Positions 1 to 8,064 are shown, counted from the first letter of the stretch. The stretch: DNA of 14,586 nt from Larix sibirica (GCA_004151065.3 NWUY0300023857.1:36834-51419), one strand, 5' to 3'. Numbers and translations: made by a program. Notes: generated by a model not told the origin, from the sequence alone.

Positions 1-282
1 AAAACACTTCAAAAAATAAGAATATATAATAATTCAGTGTTCATGGAAAATTTAGAAATTCATAAAATAAACATGAAAGTAAAGGTAGTGACAATGTCTT
101 CCGAGGACACTGAAAAAGCTTTAAAAGCTGTAGTAGATTCTGTACAAAAGGTTATTGCTGGAGGATATAGTATGTATAGTGCTGACACATGGGGGAGTGA
201 ATTCTCAGTTTTTTGTAATGGCCTTTTGATGGGATTTTCAGGCCTAATCAATTTTGGGGTGGATGATGAGATATATTTTTAA
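1..282 (+). CDS. 3' end of an NLR-type (NB-LRR) resistance gene, copy 1, partial
   Basis: The frame is open from base 1 to the TAA at 280-282 (93 residues), so the 5' part lies outside the window. The first codons (KTLQKIRIYNNS) match the last LRR segment of the longer paralogue at 6289-6324, which identifies this as the end of an LRR protein. A non-LRR tail of about 80 residues follows, with a lysine/valine-rich strand (MKVKVVTM), an acidic-to-helical stretch (SSEDTEKALKAVVDSVQ) and an aromatic/glycine-rich end (GGYSMYSADTWGSEF). The tail aligns with the paralogue without indels over about 240 bases, with about 18 differences by hand count. The extreme C-terminus differs (NFGVDDEIYF here, HFMGV in the paralogue) because of a small rearrangement near the stop. 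Plant NLRs are cytoplasmic or nuclear immune receptors. Whether this copy is intact upstream cannot be seen. An apparent GTG or ATG start near 37-43 is only an internal codon. Confidence 0.6.
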   Translation, partial: KTLQKIRIYNNSVFMENLEIHKINMKVKVVTMSSEDTEKALKAVVDSVQKVIAGGYSMYSADTWGSEFSVFCNGLLMGFSGLINFGVDDEIYF

Positions 283-1656
283 TGTATATTTTGTATAAGA
301 TTTAGTCAATTTTGGAATGAATGATAGAAAGATTTTTAAAATTATTTAATGTATTATTGGAAATTGAAATTTTATTAAATCTTTTTGTTTATTTTTCTTC
401 CATTATGATGAAAATGGAATATCTTCATTGTTTCTTGAATTAATTTATTTATAAAATTTAAAATTTAGGGTAGATAATAATAATTTTATAATTGGGAAGA
501 GGTTACTTTATATATGTATTTTCGAATTTATATTATATTTTTACAAGTTTATTTCTAAAATATTTTAAATTAAAAATGAATAAAAATAATTTTATAATTT
601 GAAAAAAGTTGCTTTATTACATTGTATTGGCATTTTATTTCCTATACATCATTTAATAAATGAAATATTACTCAATCTAGGCTATTCTTCTTGTTTAGAT
701 CCTAACCATCCACACTCCTATCACATTGTCCATCTATTATCCATATTTTATTCACATGTGAAATACATTGTCCACGTGTCAAATAAATGTAAAATACTAT
801 CAATATATATCGCCATTAAAGCATTATCATGCCTCAATAAGTATATATAAGCATATCAATCTCGTTGGCTGTAAAAAATTTCAAGATATATGCAAATTTA
901 AAAATTTAAAGCCCTGATCCAATTTTGTTATCCACACTTTGCTACTATCCCCCCGTATGCTATTCATCCTAATTCCTTCCTTTCCTTTAACGTTGAAATG
1001 AATCATGTGAACTAGTGTTATCAGTTTATAAACATTGATCAGTAATTTCTATGCATCCTTGCATTATCAAATTAGTGGATATCTACCCTTTCCTGCATTT
1101 TAGAATCAAATGTTATCATTGTAGCAGGGATGATTTCTTTCAGGTATTTCTACATCTGGATTGTAGTGAAATAAATATGTAGGAAAATCCTTGTTGTCAC
1201 CTTCTCATTTTATCTTCAATAGTAATCATTGGTTTGCATATAATTTCTCTTTATTCAAACTTTCGCCATTAGATTGTTGGCCCTTATTTGGGATTTTATG
1301 CTCATAACTGGTTGATTTTAGCTTATTCATTGTTGAAGTTTCATCTTTCATGGTGTAGTATTTTTTTCTTTGGGAGATGTTGCATGCCATTGACATTGTG
1401 ATGATTATGATGACTATGTTCGTTAGCAAATTGAAATTATCTAATAAAATATTGCATATTATAGGTTTTGCTTCTTTGTTGTGATTTGCTCAATCAATGT
1501 AGTAGTTATAAGATTAAATGTTGGATCTAGGTTTTGAGCTATGGTTTTTATGAACCCCTTCATGAATGTTTCATAAAATTTCCTTTTAGAAACAATAACT
1601 TTAAATTAACACCAACTCTACGAGAGAAGAGGTAGGCCAATGAAATGGAAATTGAA
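283..1656. other. Gene-free 3' flank of NLR copy 1
   Basis: No coding region is supported in this 1.4-kb AT-rich stretch. Its paralogue is 6551-7829, and short open frames here (for example 599-850) are not kept open in the paralogue. An AATAAA at 579-584 has a counterpart at 6874-6879, each about 300 nt past the stop codon, so a polyadenylation signal is possible but unproven. Bases 1150-1500 belong to an older repeat family also found at 5065-5372, 7405-7685 and 9685-10000. Confidence 0.6.
1150..1500. repeat. Older diverged repeat, copy a
   Basis: This segment aligns with 5065-5372 (and its recent copy 9685-10000). Shared landmarks in order are CATATAATTTCTCTT, TTAGCTTATTCATG/TTG, AAGTT(T/C)CATC, ATGGTGTTG/TAG, GATGTTGCA-like, GCAAATTGAAAT and TTGCATA(T/A)TA. 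The divergence between copies a and b is clearly higher than between the two large duplication units, so this duplication is older. I do not recognise the element, and no coding capacity is convincing on either strand. Confidence 0.6.
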
Positions 1657-1661
1657 CTATT
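1657..1661. repeat. 5' target-site duplication of solo LTR (CTATT)
   Basis: The bases CTATT directly precede the TGTTGG start of the inserted element and are repeated exactly at 3538-3542 after its CAACA end. The paralogous empty site at 7830 reads CTACT followed by AGGTAGTTAATTTG, matching the sequence right of the insertion (GGATAGTTAATTTG). Confidence 0.85.
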
Positions 1662-1708
1662 TGTTGGCAGTGAAAGGTGTGGACTGCAGTTGATAGAGTA
1701 TGTTGAGG

Positions 1709-1724
1709 TTGTCATTAATGTCAA
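1709..1724. repeat. Short near-palindrome near the LTR start
   Basis: The 16-base string TTGTCATTAATGTCAA is an inverted repeat around ATTAAT with one mismatched pair. It sits within a wider TGTTGAGGTTG...CAACCAACA context that echoes the LTR termini. It lies about 47 bp inside the LTR and could be a protein-binding site or chance. Confidence 0.35.
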
Positions 1725-2477
1725 CCAACAAATGTGTGATTGATGTTTCGCTTGCTTCACCATTTATGTGTATTGATGTCTTTACAAAGTCACCATCTGG
1801 GTAAACGTTGCAAAATTGAAAATACCGTTGGAAAAGTTTCTAAATTAGTTAAGCTTCATAATAAAACAAAAAAAAATGATTAAACCACTAGCATGTATGC
1901 TTGTTCATCTAGACAATGGTTAATATATCCATGAGATTTTACTATAAGTCATTGCTGTGAAATTAAAAGGTTTTTCCAAAGTTTGCTGCGAAAAAAAACC
2001 GTTGCCGTAGAAGTTCAAACGCTGAAGAAATTGAAAATACCTTAGTAAAATGCATATTCATCATTGAATGGCCTGACAAGGTAGTTGAGAATCGAGTACC
2101 TAATGAATACGTGACTAGAAGTTAAAAGTATCTTGCCTTAGTGTATATCTGGCAGTTTTAGCTTTATTTTAGCAACGTAGTCACATTTGGCAGCGTTTTC
2201 TTATGCCTGGCAGAGAAGTCAGTTTGGCGCCTATGGAGAATCCGTTAATTCCCTGAAGATGTTTCCTTGCAGGTTTTAATCACAACTGTTGGATAAACAA
2301 TAGATCAAGAGTCCAGATTGAGCTAGGGTTTGTGCTAAAAAAACAAGATTGAGATTCCTTACAAATGCGTTCAACTGTTGCCAGAAGTTGAATTTTTTTT
2401 TGTGTCCATGAATTTGTTTTAAAAGATCATCACTGTCTTAAAAAAAGAAAAGAAGAACAATGTCCAAGGCAAATCAA

Positions 2478-2562
2478 GGCTGCGTTTTTGGAGAAAAATA
2501 CTGAGTTGCAGAGGCTGCGTTTTTGGAGAAAAATATCGAGTTGCAGAGGCTGCGTTTTTAGA
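2478..2562 (+). repeat. 35-bp tandem repeat inside the LTR, about 2.4 copies
   Basis: Copies start at 2478, 2513 and 2548, each with GGCTGCGTTTTT. The first two run on through GGAGAAAAATA and GAGTTGCAGA with one two-base difference, while the third departs after about 15 bases. Confidence 0.9.
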
Positions 2563-2830
2563 CATAATTGTGGGAAAGAATTTTAATGATACTAACAATG
2601 TGTGATGAAAGAGACTCAGGTAAAGCAGAGACAATTTGAAGTACATGCGAGATGGACCACATGAGGTTTTAGAGTTAACAAGCTTGATTGAATAGCACAT
2701 TGAAAACAACTGCAGAAACATAGCACTTACAAAGATAGAATGACTTTGCTGGACAATGAAATGAAAGAGGATTAACCATAATCCAAGGCCATAAGAGTTT
2801 ATCATAGGCTGAATAAATGAGATAAGCAGA

Positions 2831-2910
2831 GATACAGTTGGAGTTTAAAGGTAGAGCATAGATACACTTGGAGTTTAAAGGCATAGCAGAGATAGAGTAT
2901 GAGTCAAAAG
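2831..2910 (+). repeat. 30-bp tandem repeat inside the LTR, about 2.7 copies
   Basis: Units begin GATACAGTTGGAG at 2831, GATACACTTGGAG at 2861 and the more diverged GATAGAGTATGAG at 2891. The shared core is GGAGTTTAAAGG followed by a GCATAG-like end. The last unit overlaps the start of the next, longer tandem repeat. Confidence 0.8.
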
Positions 2911-2995
2911 ATAAATTTCTCTAAATGAAGAAAAAAAGGCATAGCAGAGATAGAGTATGAGTCAAAAGATAAATTTCTTTAAATGAAGAAAAAAT
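2880..2995 (+). repeat. 58-bp tandem duplication inside the LTR, 2 copies
   Basis: Copies at 2880-2937 and 2938-2995 both start GGCATAGCAGAGATAGAG and end in an A-run after AAATGAAG. They are almost identical (a C/T change in TTTCTCTAA versus TTTCTTTAA and an A-run difference), so the duplication is recent relative to the rest of the LTR. Confidence 0.92.
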
Positions 2996-3203
2996 TATCA
3001 TTGGATCACATTACAAAACAATATTATAAGAATAAGTAATGTTGCACCAGTTCAGCAAAGAATTGTTCCAATGCAAACAACTTGTATCAGCAAATGCAAA
3101 GTCAAAACAAGATAGAAAAGAAGCATATAAATGTTTAATAGTCTGTTTTGTAATTTCATATTAAAATTGCTTATTAGGGTGGTTGGGAGGTGCTAAGAGA
3201 AAA

Positions 3204-3211
3204 TATAAATA
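3204..3211 (+). promoter_or_regulatory. TATA-like box of the LTR (U3)
   Basis: TATAAATA follows GAGAAAA and lies about 330 bp before the LTR's right end, a plausible place for the U3/R promoter of a plant Copia LTR. No transcription data can be read from sequence, and the surroundings are AT-rich, so chance is possible. Confidence 0.35.
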
Positions 3212-3537
3212 TTCCTGTGCAAGTAGGTGCTTGTACAGCTTATGGAAGTAGAGGCTTCCATCTAGTAGAAGCTACAAAAATCTGGGAATGGTGGTTGCCC
3301 ATCAGTAGTGACTGATAAACTGAAGAGTAGTTTCTCTTCATGATCTTGAACTAATACATAAGATCTTGTGGTTTTTTATTTTTATGGGTTTCCTTGTTAA
3401 AATTAATGTGTTCAAATGTATCTGAATGTATTGCATAAGTAAGTTTCACAGCAAGTTAACTCATTCAAGTTGAAAATAGTTAAAAACTTACCTACACTAA
3501 TTCACCACCCCCTCTCAGTGTCTTAGAGATTACAACA

Positions 3538-3542
3538 CTATT
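3538..3542. repeat. 3' target-site duplication of solo LTR (CTATT)
   Basis: This is an exact copy of 1657-1661, immediately right of the element's terminal CAACA. It is followed by GGATAGTTAATTTG, which resumes the alignment with unit 2. Confidence 0.85.
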
Positions 3543-3729
3543 GGATAGTTAATTTGAATTGGGGTTCTTGTAACTAGTGCAAGTGTTCAACTTCACCTTC
3601 ACTTTTGATTCTTTCCACTCCTCCATCTTTGTCAATCCCATTGTCTATGTATTCCTCAATCTTGCATTACGACACTTCATAAGTACATGTTTTCCTACTA
3701 ACTCCATAACTCCATATTGCATCATTTTT

Positions 3730-3776
3730 AAAGAAAAAGGGCATGTCAAACAATCTTGTCCCAACTAAGAAAAATA
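3730..3776 (+). repeat. Left arm of a dispersed inverted repeat
   Basis: This arm reads AAAGAAAAAGGGCATGTC, then AATCTTGTCCCAAC and TAAGAAAAAT. Its reverse complement occurs at 4077-4122 with few differences, leaving a loop of about 300 bp. In unit 2 the left arm is at about 8012-8061 and the right arm at about 8694-8742. It could be the terminal repeat of an old MITE, but no target duplication was found. It also resembles a unit of the 49-bp minisatellite at the window's right end. Confidence 0.6.
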
Positions 3777-4076
3777 TTGATATTCTTTTTAAATGGTAAA
3801 GAGGTTCTCGTACATATAAATAATAAATTGAATCCATGTCTATATGGTTTTTACTAATTTGCAAAATTCTTGTGTAAAAGGACTAGTTTGTATGGAAGCT
3901 AATGAGGATTGTGTTTAATGTTTTCCTCCTTGAATGGTTTGTCATATTTTTCCAAATATGGTGATAGGCATTTTAAATATGCATTTCTTTTCATAGATAG
4001 ACTCAATAAAATCTCAAAAGATGTGTTATCTATTTTCCATTTCCACATTGACCATTAAATCAAGTCATGTATATGT

Positions 4077-4122
4077 ATTTTTCTTAGTGGGGACAAGATG
4101 GTTCTACATGCCCTCTTTCATT
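4077..4122 (-). repeat. Right arm of the dispersed inverted repeat
   Basis: On the minus strand this reads GAAAGAGGGCATGTAGAACC, then ATCTTGTCCCCACTAAGAAA, the inverted partner of 3730-3776. The paralogous arm at about 8694-8742 matches the left arm even better (ATCTTGTCCCAACTAAGAAA). Confidence 0.6.
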
Positions 4123-5064
4123 ATATAGAATGACTGTGAAATTGTTATTTATTGGTTGAATGGTAAATGAGTGACAAGCATTTTCTCTCATTTCAGGAGT
4201 ATATAATGCTAAACAAGCTATTAATTTATTATTGGTTAGTTGAAATGTAAGTAGGGGCACTTGTAATGACAACATTACTAGAGTCTTGGGAATGCCTTGT
4301 AATAAATCTTTAATCATTGATATGTTTGGATTTTTTAGAAATAATTTAAGAGATGTTAATTGTATTTTTAGATTTAAGATGTTAATGTTATAAGGAAAAA
4401 GAGTTGGTTCTAGACTAAGACCTAAAACTGCCTCTAATTGGCTAAGAGATCGTCTTCTTTTGATGTAAGGAAACATATTAGTGGACCAAGACTCGAAGTC
4501 ATCTGGCAAAAGTGAAAGTCTACCCCTTTATGGACTACCAGTAAGTAGTTTTAGGTGGTGTGGATTTCCTTGAATAACAATGATGAGTCAATTGCATTTG
4601 TGGGTAATAACAAGCGATGGCTATCATCATTGCCAATTTAATAGTTTTGAGTTATGATAGGTTTTGTCATCTTCAGAAAATATATAAGGATTTCTTTTTA
4701 AATTTAAAAAAAAATATTACAATAGAAGAAGATAAAATTATATTTTATAAGAAATAAATTAGCAATTGTCCTTATGGTGTAAATGAATTGTCTTAATAGC
4801 AAAGGGATGAGGTAGAATATGTTGTATAAGAAATAAACTAGCCATTTCTCTCATAGTGCAAAGTGACACTATAACATCATATAAAAATGCAACATATTTA
4901 AGGAAAAATGTAATTGTTTTTAGTTTGAAGGAATTTGAAGTAACATATTTCCAAAATCCTCTACTTAAAATTGAAAAACTATTAACACTTCTAAAATATC
5001 TACTACATCATTTTGAAATTTGACATTATCACTACAATAGAGGTGATTACATTATCTGTTTTCT

Positions 5065-5372
5065 TTGTCTATACTATAGTGCAAGAAAGATGTATGAAAT
5101 TTTTCCTAGCCATGCTCCTTGTCTTTTTAGCTTCAATCATAATAATCTATTTGCATATAATTTCTCTTGATTCATACTTTATCTATTAGATTATTCATGT
5201 GTTTTGTTTTAGCTTATTCATGGCTAAAGTTCCATCATTTATGGTGTTGTGTTTTTGTATTAGAATATGTTGCACACCTTTAACATTTTTCTTGATTATG
5301 TTCATTGGCAAATTGAAATCATCGAATCAAATCTTGCATAATACAAGTTTTGTTCCTTCTTTATGATCTACT
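5065..5372. repeat. Older diverged repeat, copy b
   Basis: This copy aligns with 1150-1500 at lower identity and with 9685-9999 at high identity. The big duplication's breakpoint falls inside this repeat, where flank sequence switches abruptly to LRR coding sequence at about 5373. Confidence 0.6.
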
Positions 5373-6550
5373 CCAAAAAGGGTAATTGGGAGTATGATCT
5401 CTCTTAAAGTTTTGAATTTAAATAGGACATCACTGAAGTTATTGCCAGATAGCATGGGCTGTTTGAAACAGCTAGTGTGACTCGGTTTAATGGGCACACC
5501 CATAAAAAAACTACCTGCATCTGCTACAAATCTTGTAAACCTTGAGATTCTTAGCTTAGGAGGCAGCAGCATCACAGAATTACCATATGGTCTTCACAAG
5601 TTGGAATCCCTTAGGTGTCTGGACCTTCGATATTGTAAAGATTTGCAATATCTACCTTGCAGCATATCAAAGCTTACCTCTTTGCAATACTTGTATCTGA
5701 ATGGTTGCAACAAATTGTGGACAAAAGTACCCGACGGAAATAGACGGAAGAGGGTTGCCTTCATCGATGATTTGGCGAGTCTAAAGCAACTAAAAAGATT
5801 ACAGCTACAAAACAATGGGAAAATTATTAGCGAGGGAACACTGGGGACAATGGTTGAAATGGACACTTTATTGTTGACTCTGGGAGAGATAGAGAACCTG
5901 CCGGATGGCCTGAGCAGTATGTCCAAATTGAGAAGACTTTCATTGGAATGCTCTCACTTGGTCAAATTGGGGAGCAATTTTTGTGATCTTCAAAATATGA
6001 GCTATCTTCGACTGTATGGTTGCCTTAAGTTGGAAGAACTTTCACATCTGCATATACTCAAGAGTTTGAGGAAACTAGAAATTATTAGTTGTTATATGTT
6101 ATATAAACTTCTCAAAGAGAATTTGGTGGTAGAGGGGCATTTTCTTTGTTGGAGATATTTTCATTGGTTTTCTTATTTAAATTAGAAGAGTTACCAATAT
6201 TAGAAAAGGGTGCAATGCCTTCACTTCAAATATTTACTATAATGAATTGTCCTCATTTAGAAATAATACCAGAAAATTATTTAAATTTAAAAACACTTCA
6301 AAAAATAAGAATATATAATAATTCAGTGTTTATGGAAAATTTAAAAATTCATAAAATAAAGCTGAAAGTAAAGGTAATGACAATGTCTTGCCAGGACACT
6401 GAAAAAGCTTTTAAAGCTGTATTAGATTCTGTACAAAAGCAAATGGCTGGAGGATATAGTATGTATGGCGCTGACACATGGGGGAGTGAATTCTCATTTT
6501 TCTGTAATGGCCTTTTCATGGGATTTTCAGGCCATTTCATGGGAGTTTAG
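5373..6550 (+). pseudogene. 5'-truncated NLR (LRR + C-terminal tail), copy 2, with stop and frameshift
   Basis: This is a fragment of a plant NB-LRR immune receptor, probably of the CNL class judging by the last repeat (EKGAMPSLQIFTIMNCPHLE). LRR codons begin about 5382 (VIGSMISLKVLNLNRTSLK), directly after flank DNA. No start codon, CC or NB-ARC region precedes them. An in-frame TGA lies at 5478-5480, in LKQLV*LGLMGT, where a residue is expected. From 5490 the frame is open for 231 codons with LxxLxxLxL-type repeats such as LVNLEILSLGGSSITELP, LESLRCLDLRYC and LTSLQYLYLNGC. Near 6117-6120 an extra GA dinucleotide (AAAGAGAATTT) shifts the frame. The LRR resumes in another frame (FKLEELPILEKG) and reads to the TAG at 6548-6550, through the final LRR and the roughly 70-residue tail shared with copy 1. 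Two disruptions plus the missing 5' part make this a pseudogene. Expression as a short LRR protein from 5490 is possible but unsupported. Confidence 0.87.
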
Positions 6551-6729
6551 TCATTTTTGAGATGAAGTGAGGATATATTTTTAATATATATTTTGTATAA
6601 TATCTTTAAAATTATTTAAATATAAATTTAGTATTTTATTGGAAATTGTAATTTTATTTTTTTATTTATTATTTTTCAATTTATAATGAAAATGGAATAT
6701 CTATTATATAATGTTTTTATTGTTCCTTG

Positions 6730-6755
6730 AATTAATTAATTAATTAATTAATTAA
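6730..6755. repeat. (AATT)6.5 microsatellite
   Basis: There are six and a half uninterrupted AATT units. The matching place in unit 1 (about 438-455) reads GAATTAATTTATTTATAA, so the array expanded in unit 2 or was interrupted in unit 1. Confidence 0.9.
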
Positions 6756-7404
6756 AATTTAAAGTGGATAATAACAATTTTATAATTGGAAAGAACTTAC
6801 TTTATATATGTATTTTGGAATTTATGTTATCTTTTTTTCAAGTTTATTTATAAAATATTTTAAATTAAAAATGAATAAACATATTTTTATAATTTGGAGA
6901 ACAGTGTTTTATTTCCCATACACCATTCAATAAATGAAGGCCTACTCAATCGAGCGTATTCCTCTTGTTTAGATCCTAACCATCCACACTCCTATCACAT
7001 TATCCATCTATTATCCATATGTTATTTGCATGTGAAATACATTGCTCATATGTGAAGTACTATCAATATATCTCACCATTAAAGCATTCTCATGCCTCAA
7101 TAGTATATATAGGCATATCAATCTCATTGGATGTAAAAAATTTCAAGATATATGCTAATTTAAGGGGTTGATCCAATTTTGTTATCAACACTTTGCTACA
7201 ATCTCCTATATGCTATTCTTCGTAATTCCTTCCTTACCTTTAACATTCAAATGTATCGTATGAACTAGTGTTATCAGTTTATAAACATTCGTCACTAATT
7301 TCTATGCAGTATTCATTATGTGTCCTTGCATTATCAAACTCATGGATATCTACCATTTCCTGTATTTTAGAATCTGTCATTGTCATTATAGCAGGGATGA
7401 TTTA

Positions 7405-7685
7405 TTTCGCACATAATTTCTCTTTATTCAAACTTTAGCCATTAGATTGTTGGCCCTTATTTGGGATTTTATGCTCATAACTCGTTGATTGTAGCTTATT
7501 CATTGTTGAAGTTTCATCCTTCATGGTGTAGTACTTTTGTCTTGGGAGATGTTGCTTGCCATTGACATTGTCGATGATTATGATGACTATGTTTGCTAGC
7601 AAATTGAAATTATCTAATAATATATTGCATATTATAGGTTTTGTATATTTGTTGTGATTTGCTCAATCAATGTAGTAGTTATAGG
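7405..7685. repeat. Older diverged repeat, copy a' (5' part deleted)
   Basis: This is the unit 2 counterpart of copy a. It starts at ACATAATTTCTCTT and lacks the preceding stretch of about 95 bp that the other three copies have. Confidence 0.55.
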
Positions 7686-7829
7686 ATTAAATGTTGGATC
7701 TAGGTTTTTAGCTATGGTTTTTATGAACCCTTTCATGAATGTGTCATAAAGTTTCCTTTTAGAAAAAATAGCTTAAAAATAACACCAATTCTACCAGAGA
7801 AGAAGTAAGCCAATAGAGTGAAAATTGAA

Positions 7830-7834
7830 CTACT
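7830..7834. other. Empty (pre-insertion) site of the solo LTR
   Basis: Here ATTGAA is followed by CTACT and AGGTAGTTAATTTGGA. In unit 1 the same left flank ATTGAACTATT is separated from GGATAGTTAATTTG by 1,876 bp plus one CTATT. This shows that the insertion is in unit 1 rather than a deletion in unit 2. Confidence 0.85.
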
Positions 7835-8064
7835 AGGTAGTTAATTTGGATTAAAGTTCTGGCAACCAATGCGGGTGTTCAACTTCACCTTCACTTTTTC
7901 TTCCTTCCACTCCTCCATCTTTGTCAGTCCCATCTTCTATGTATTCCTCAATCTTGCATTAATACACTTCATTAGTACATGTTTTTCTACTAACTCCATC
8001 ATTCATCATTTTTAAAGAAAAACTGCATATCGAACCATCTAGTTCCAACTAAGAAAAATATTGA

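Larger units (their letters stand above)
1662..3537 (+). mobile_element. Solo LTR of a Copia-like LTR retrotransposon (1,876 bp)
   Basis: The element begins TGTTGGCAG and ends GATTACAACA, giving the TG...CA and TGTTG/CAACA inverted termini typical of LTRs, and it is flanked by perfect 5-bp direct repeats CTATT. The paralogous locus at 7830-7836 lacks it and shows the uninterrupted target. No second copy of either terminus lies inside, and no primer-binding site, polypurine tract or gag/pol frame is visible, so it is a single LTR rather than a whole element. Solo LTRs normally arise by recombination between the two LTRs of a full copy. The plus orientation is favoured by a C-rich stretch close to the right end (ATTCACCACCCCCTCTCAG at 3500-3518), similar to the 3' ends of long plant Copia LTRs, and by a TATA-like box about 330 bp before the end. 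The Copia assignment comes from this general resemblance only. Alternatives are a non-autonomous element or a LARD/TRIM-type derivative. Confidence 0.83.
1..5372 (+). repeat. Tandem segmental duplication, unit 1 (left-truncated by window)
   Basis: Bases 1-1661 match 6289-7834, and 3538-5372 match 7830-9999, in the same order and orientation, at very roughly 85-92% identity by eye. The match starts with a 41-base identical run at 1/6289. It ends within the shared string TGATCTACT (5364-5372 and 9991-9999). Removing the LTR insertion at 1662-3537 and allowing for the extra 320-bp copy and the 95-bp deletion of unit 2, the two flanks agree in length to within about 10-20 bp (about 3.2 kb and 3.45 kb as they stand). 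The unit contains the end of an NLR gene and its non-coding 3' flank. Confidence 0.9.
3543..5372. other. Gene-free flank, distal part of duplication unit 1
   Basis: No supported gene lies here. A 141-codon open frame on the minus strand (4084-4509) is interrupted by several stops in the paralogous stretch at about 8700-9140, so it is not treated as coding. The stretch contains minisatellite-like units at 3640-3776, an inverted-repeat arm at 4077-4122 and the second copy of the older repeat at 5065-5372. Confidence 0.55.
6551..7829. other. Gene-free 3' flank of NLR copy 2
   Basis: This is the paralogue of 283-1656 and contains no supported gene. Against unit 1 it lacks about 95 bp after GGGATGATTTATTTCGCA (about 7390-7412). 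That sequence is present in the older repeat copies at 1150, 5065 and 9685, so its absence is best explained as a deletion here. Confidence 0.6.

Noticed and set aside
770-850. G-box/ABRE-like CCACGTGTC (772-780) and TATATATAA (842-850), resembling a promoter
   Set aside because: No gene follows, the G-box is lost in unit 2 (CTCATATGTG), and TATA-like strings are frequent in this AT-rich DNA.
1226-1429. Minus-strand frame with Lys/Met-rich peptide, considered as a gag or transposase piece
   Set aside because: It is not kept open in the three other copies of the repeat, and no known motif is present.
2419-2805. 128-codon minus-strand open frame inside the LTR
   Set aside because: It overlaps tandem repeats, has low-complexity Ser/Phe/Leu composition and no retrotransposon domain. 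LTRs are not expected to encode it.
3577-3768. Peptide ending GHVKQSCPN, suggestive of a CCHC zinc knuckle
   Set aside because: Only one Cys is in place, and the same ending arises on the opposite strand at 4084-4120 because of an inverted DNA repeat. It is not a protein motif.
4084-4509. 141-codon open frame on the minus strand
   Set aside because: The paralogous stretch near 8700-9140 keeps similar peptide pieces (RRRTLNQLE, KTRVM, LQVPLLTFQLTNN) but has several stops, no known domain is recognisable, and the start is not an ATG. Similar peptides are expected from DNA similarity alone.
5594-5926. 110-codon open frame on the minus strand
   Set aside because: It is antisense to the LRR coding sequence, has no recognisable domain, and is explained as a shadow of the real frame.
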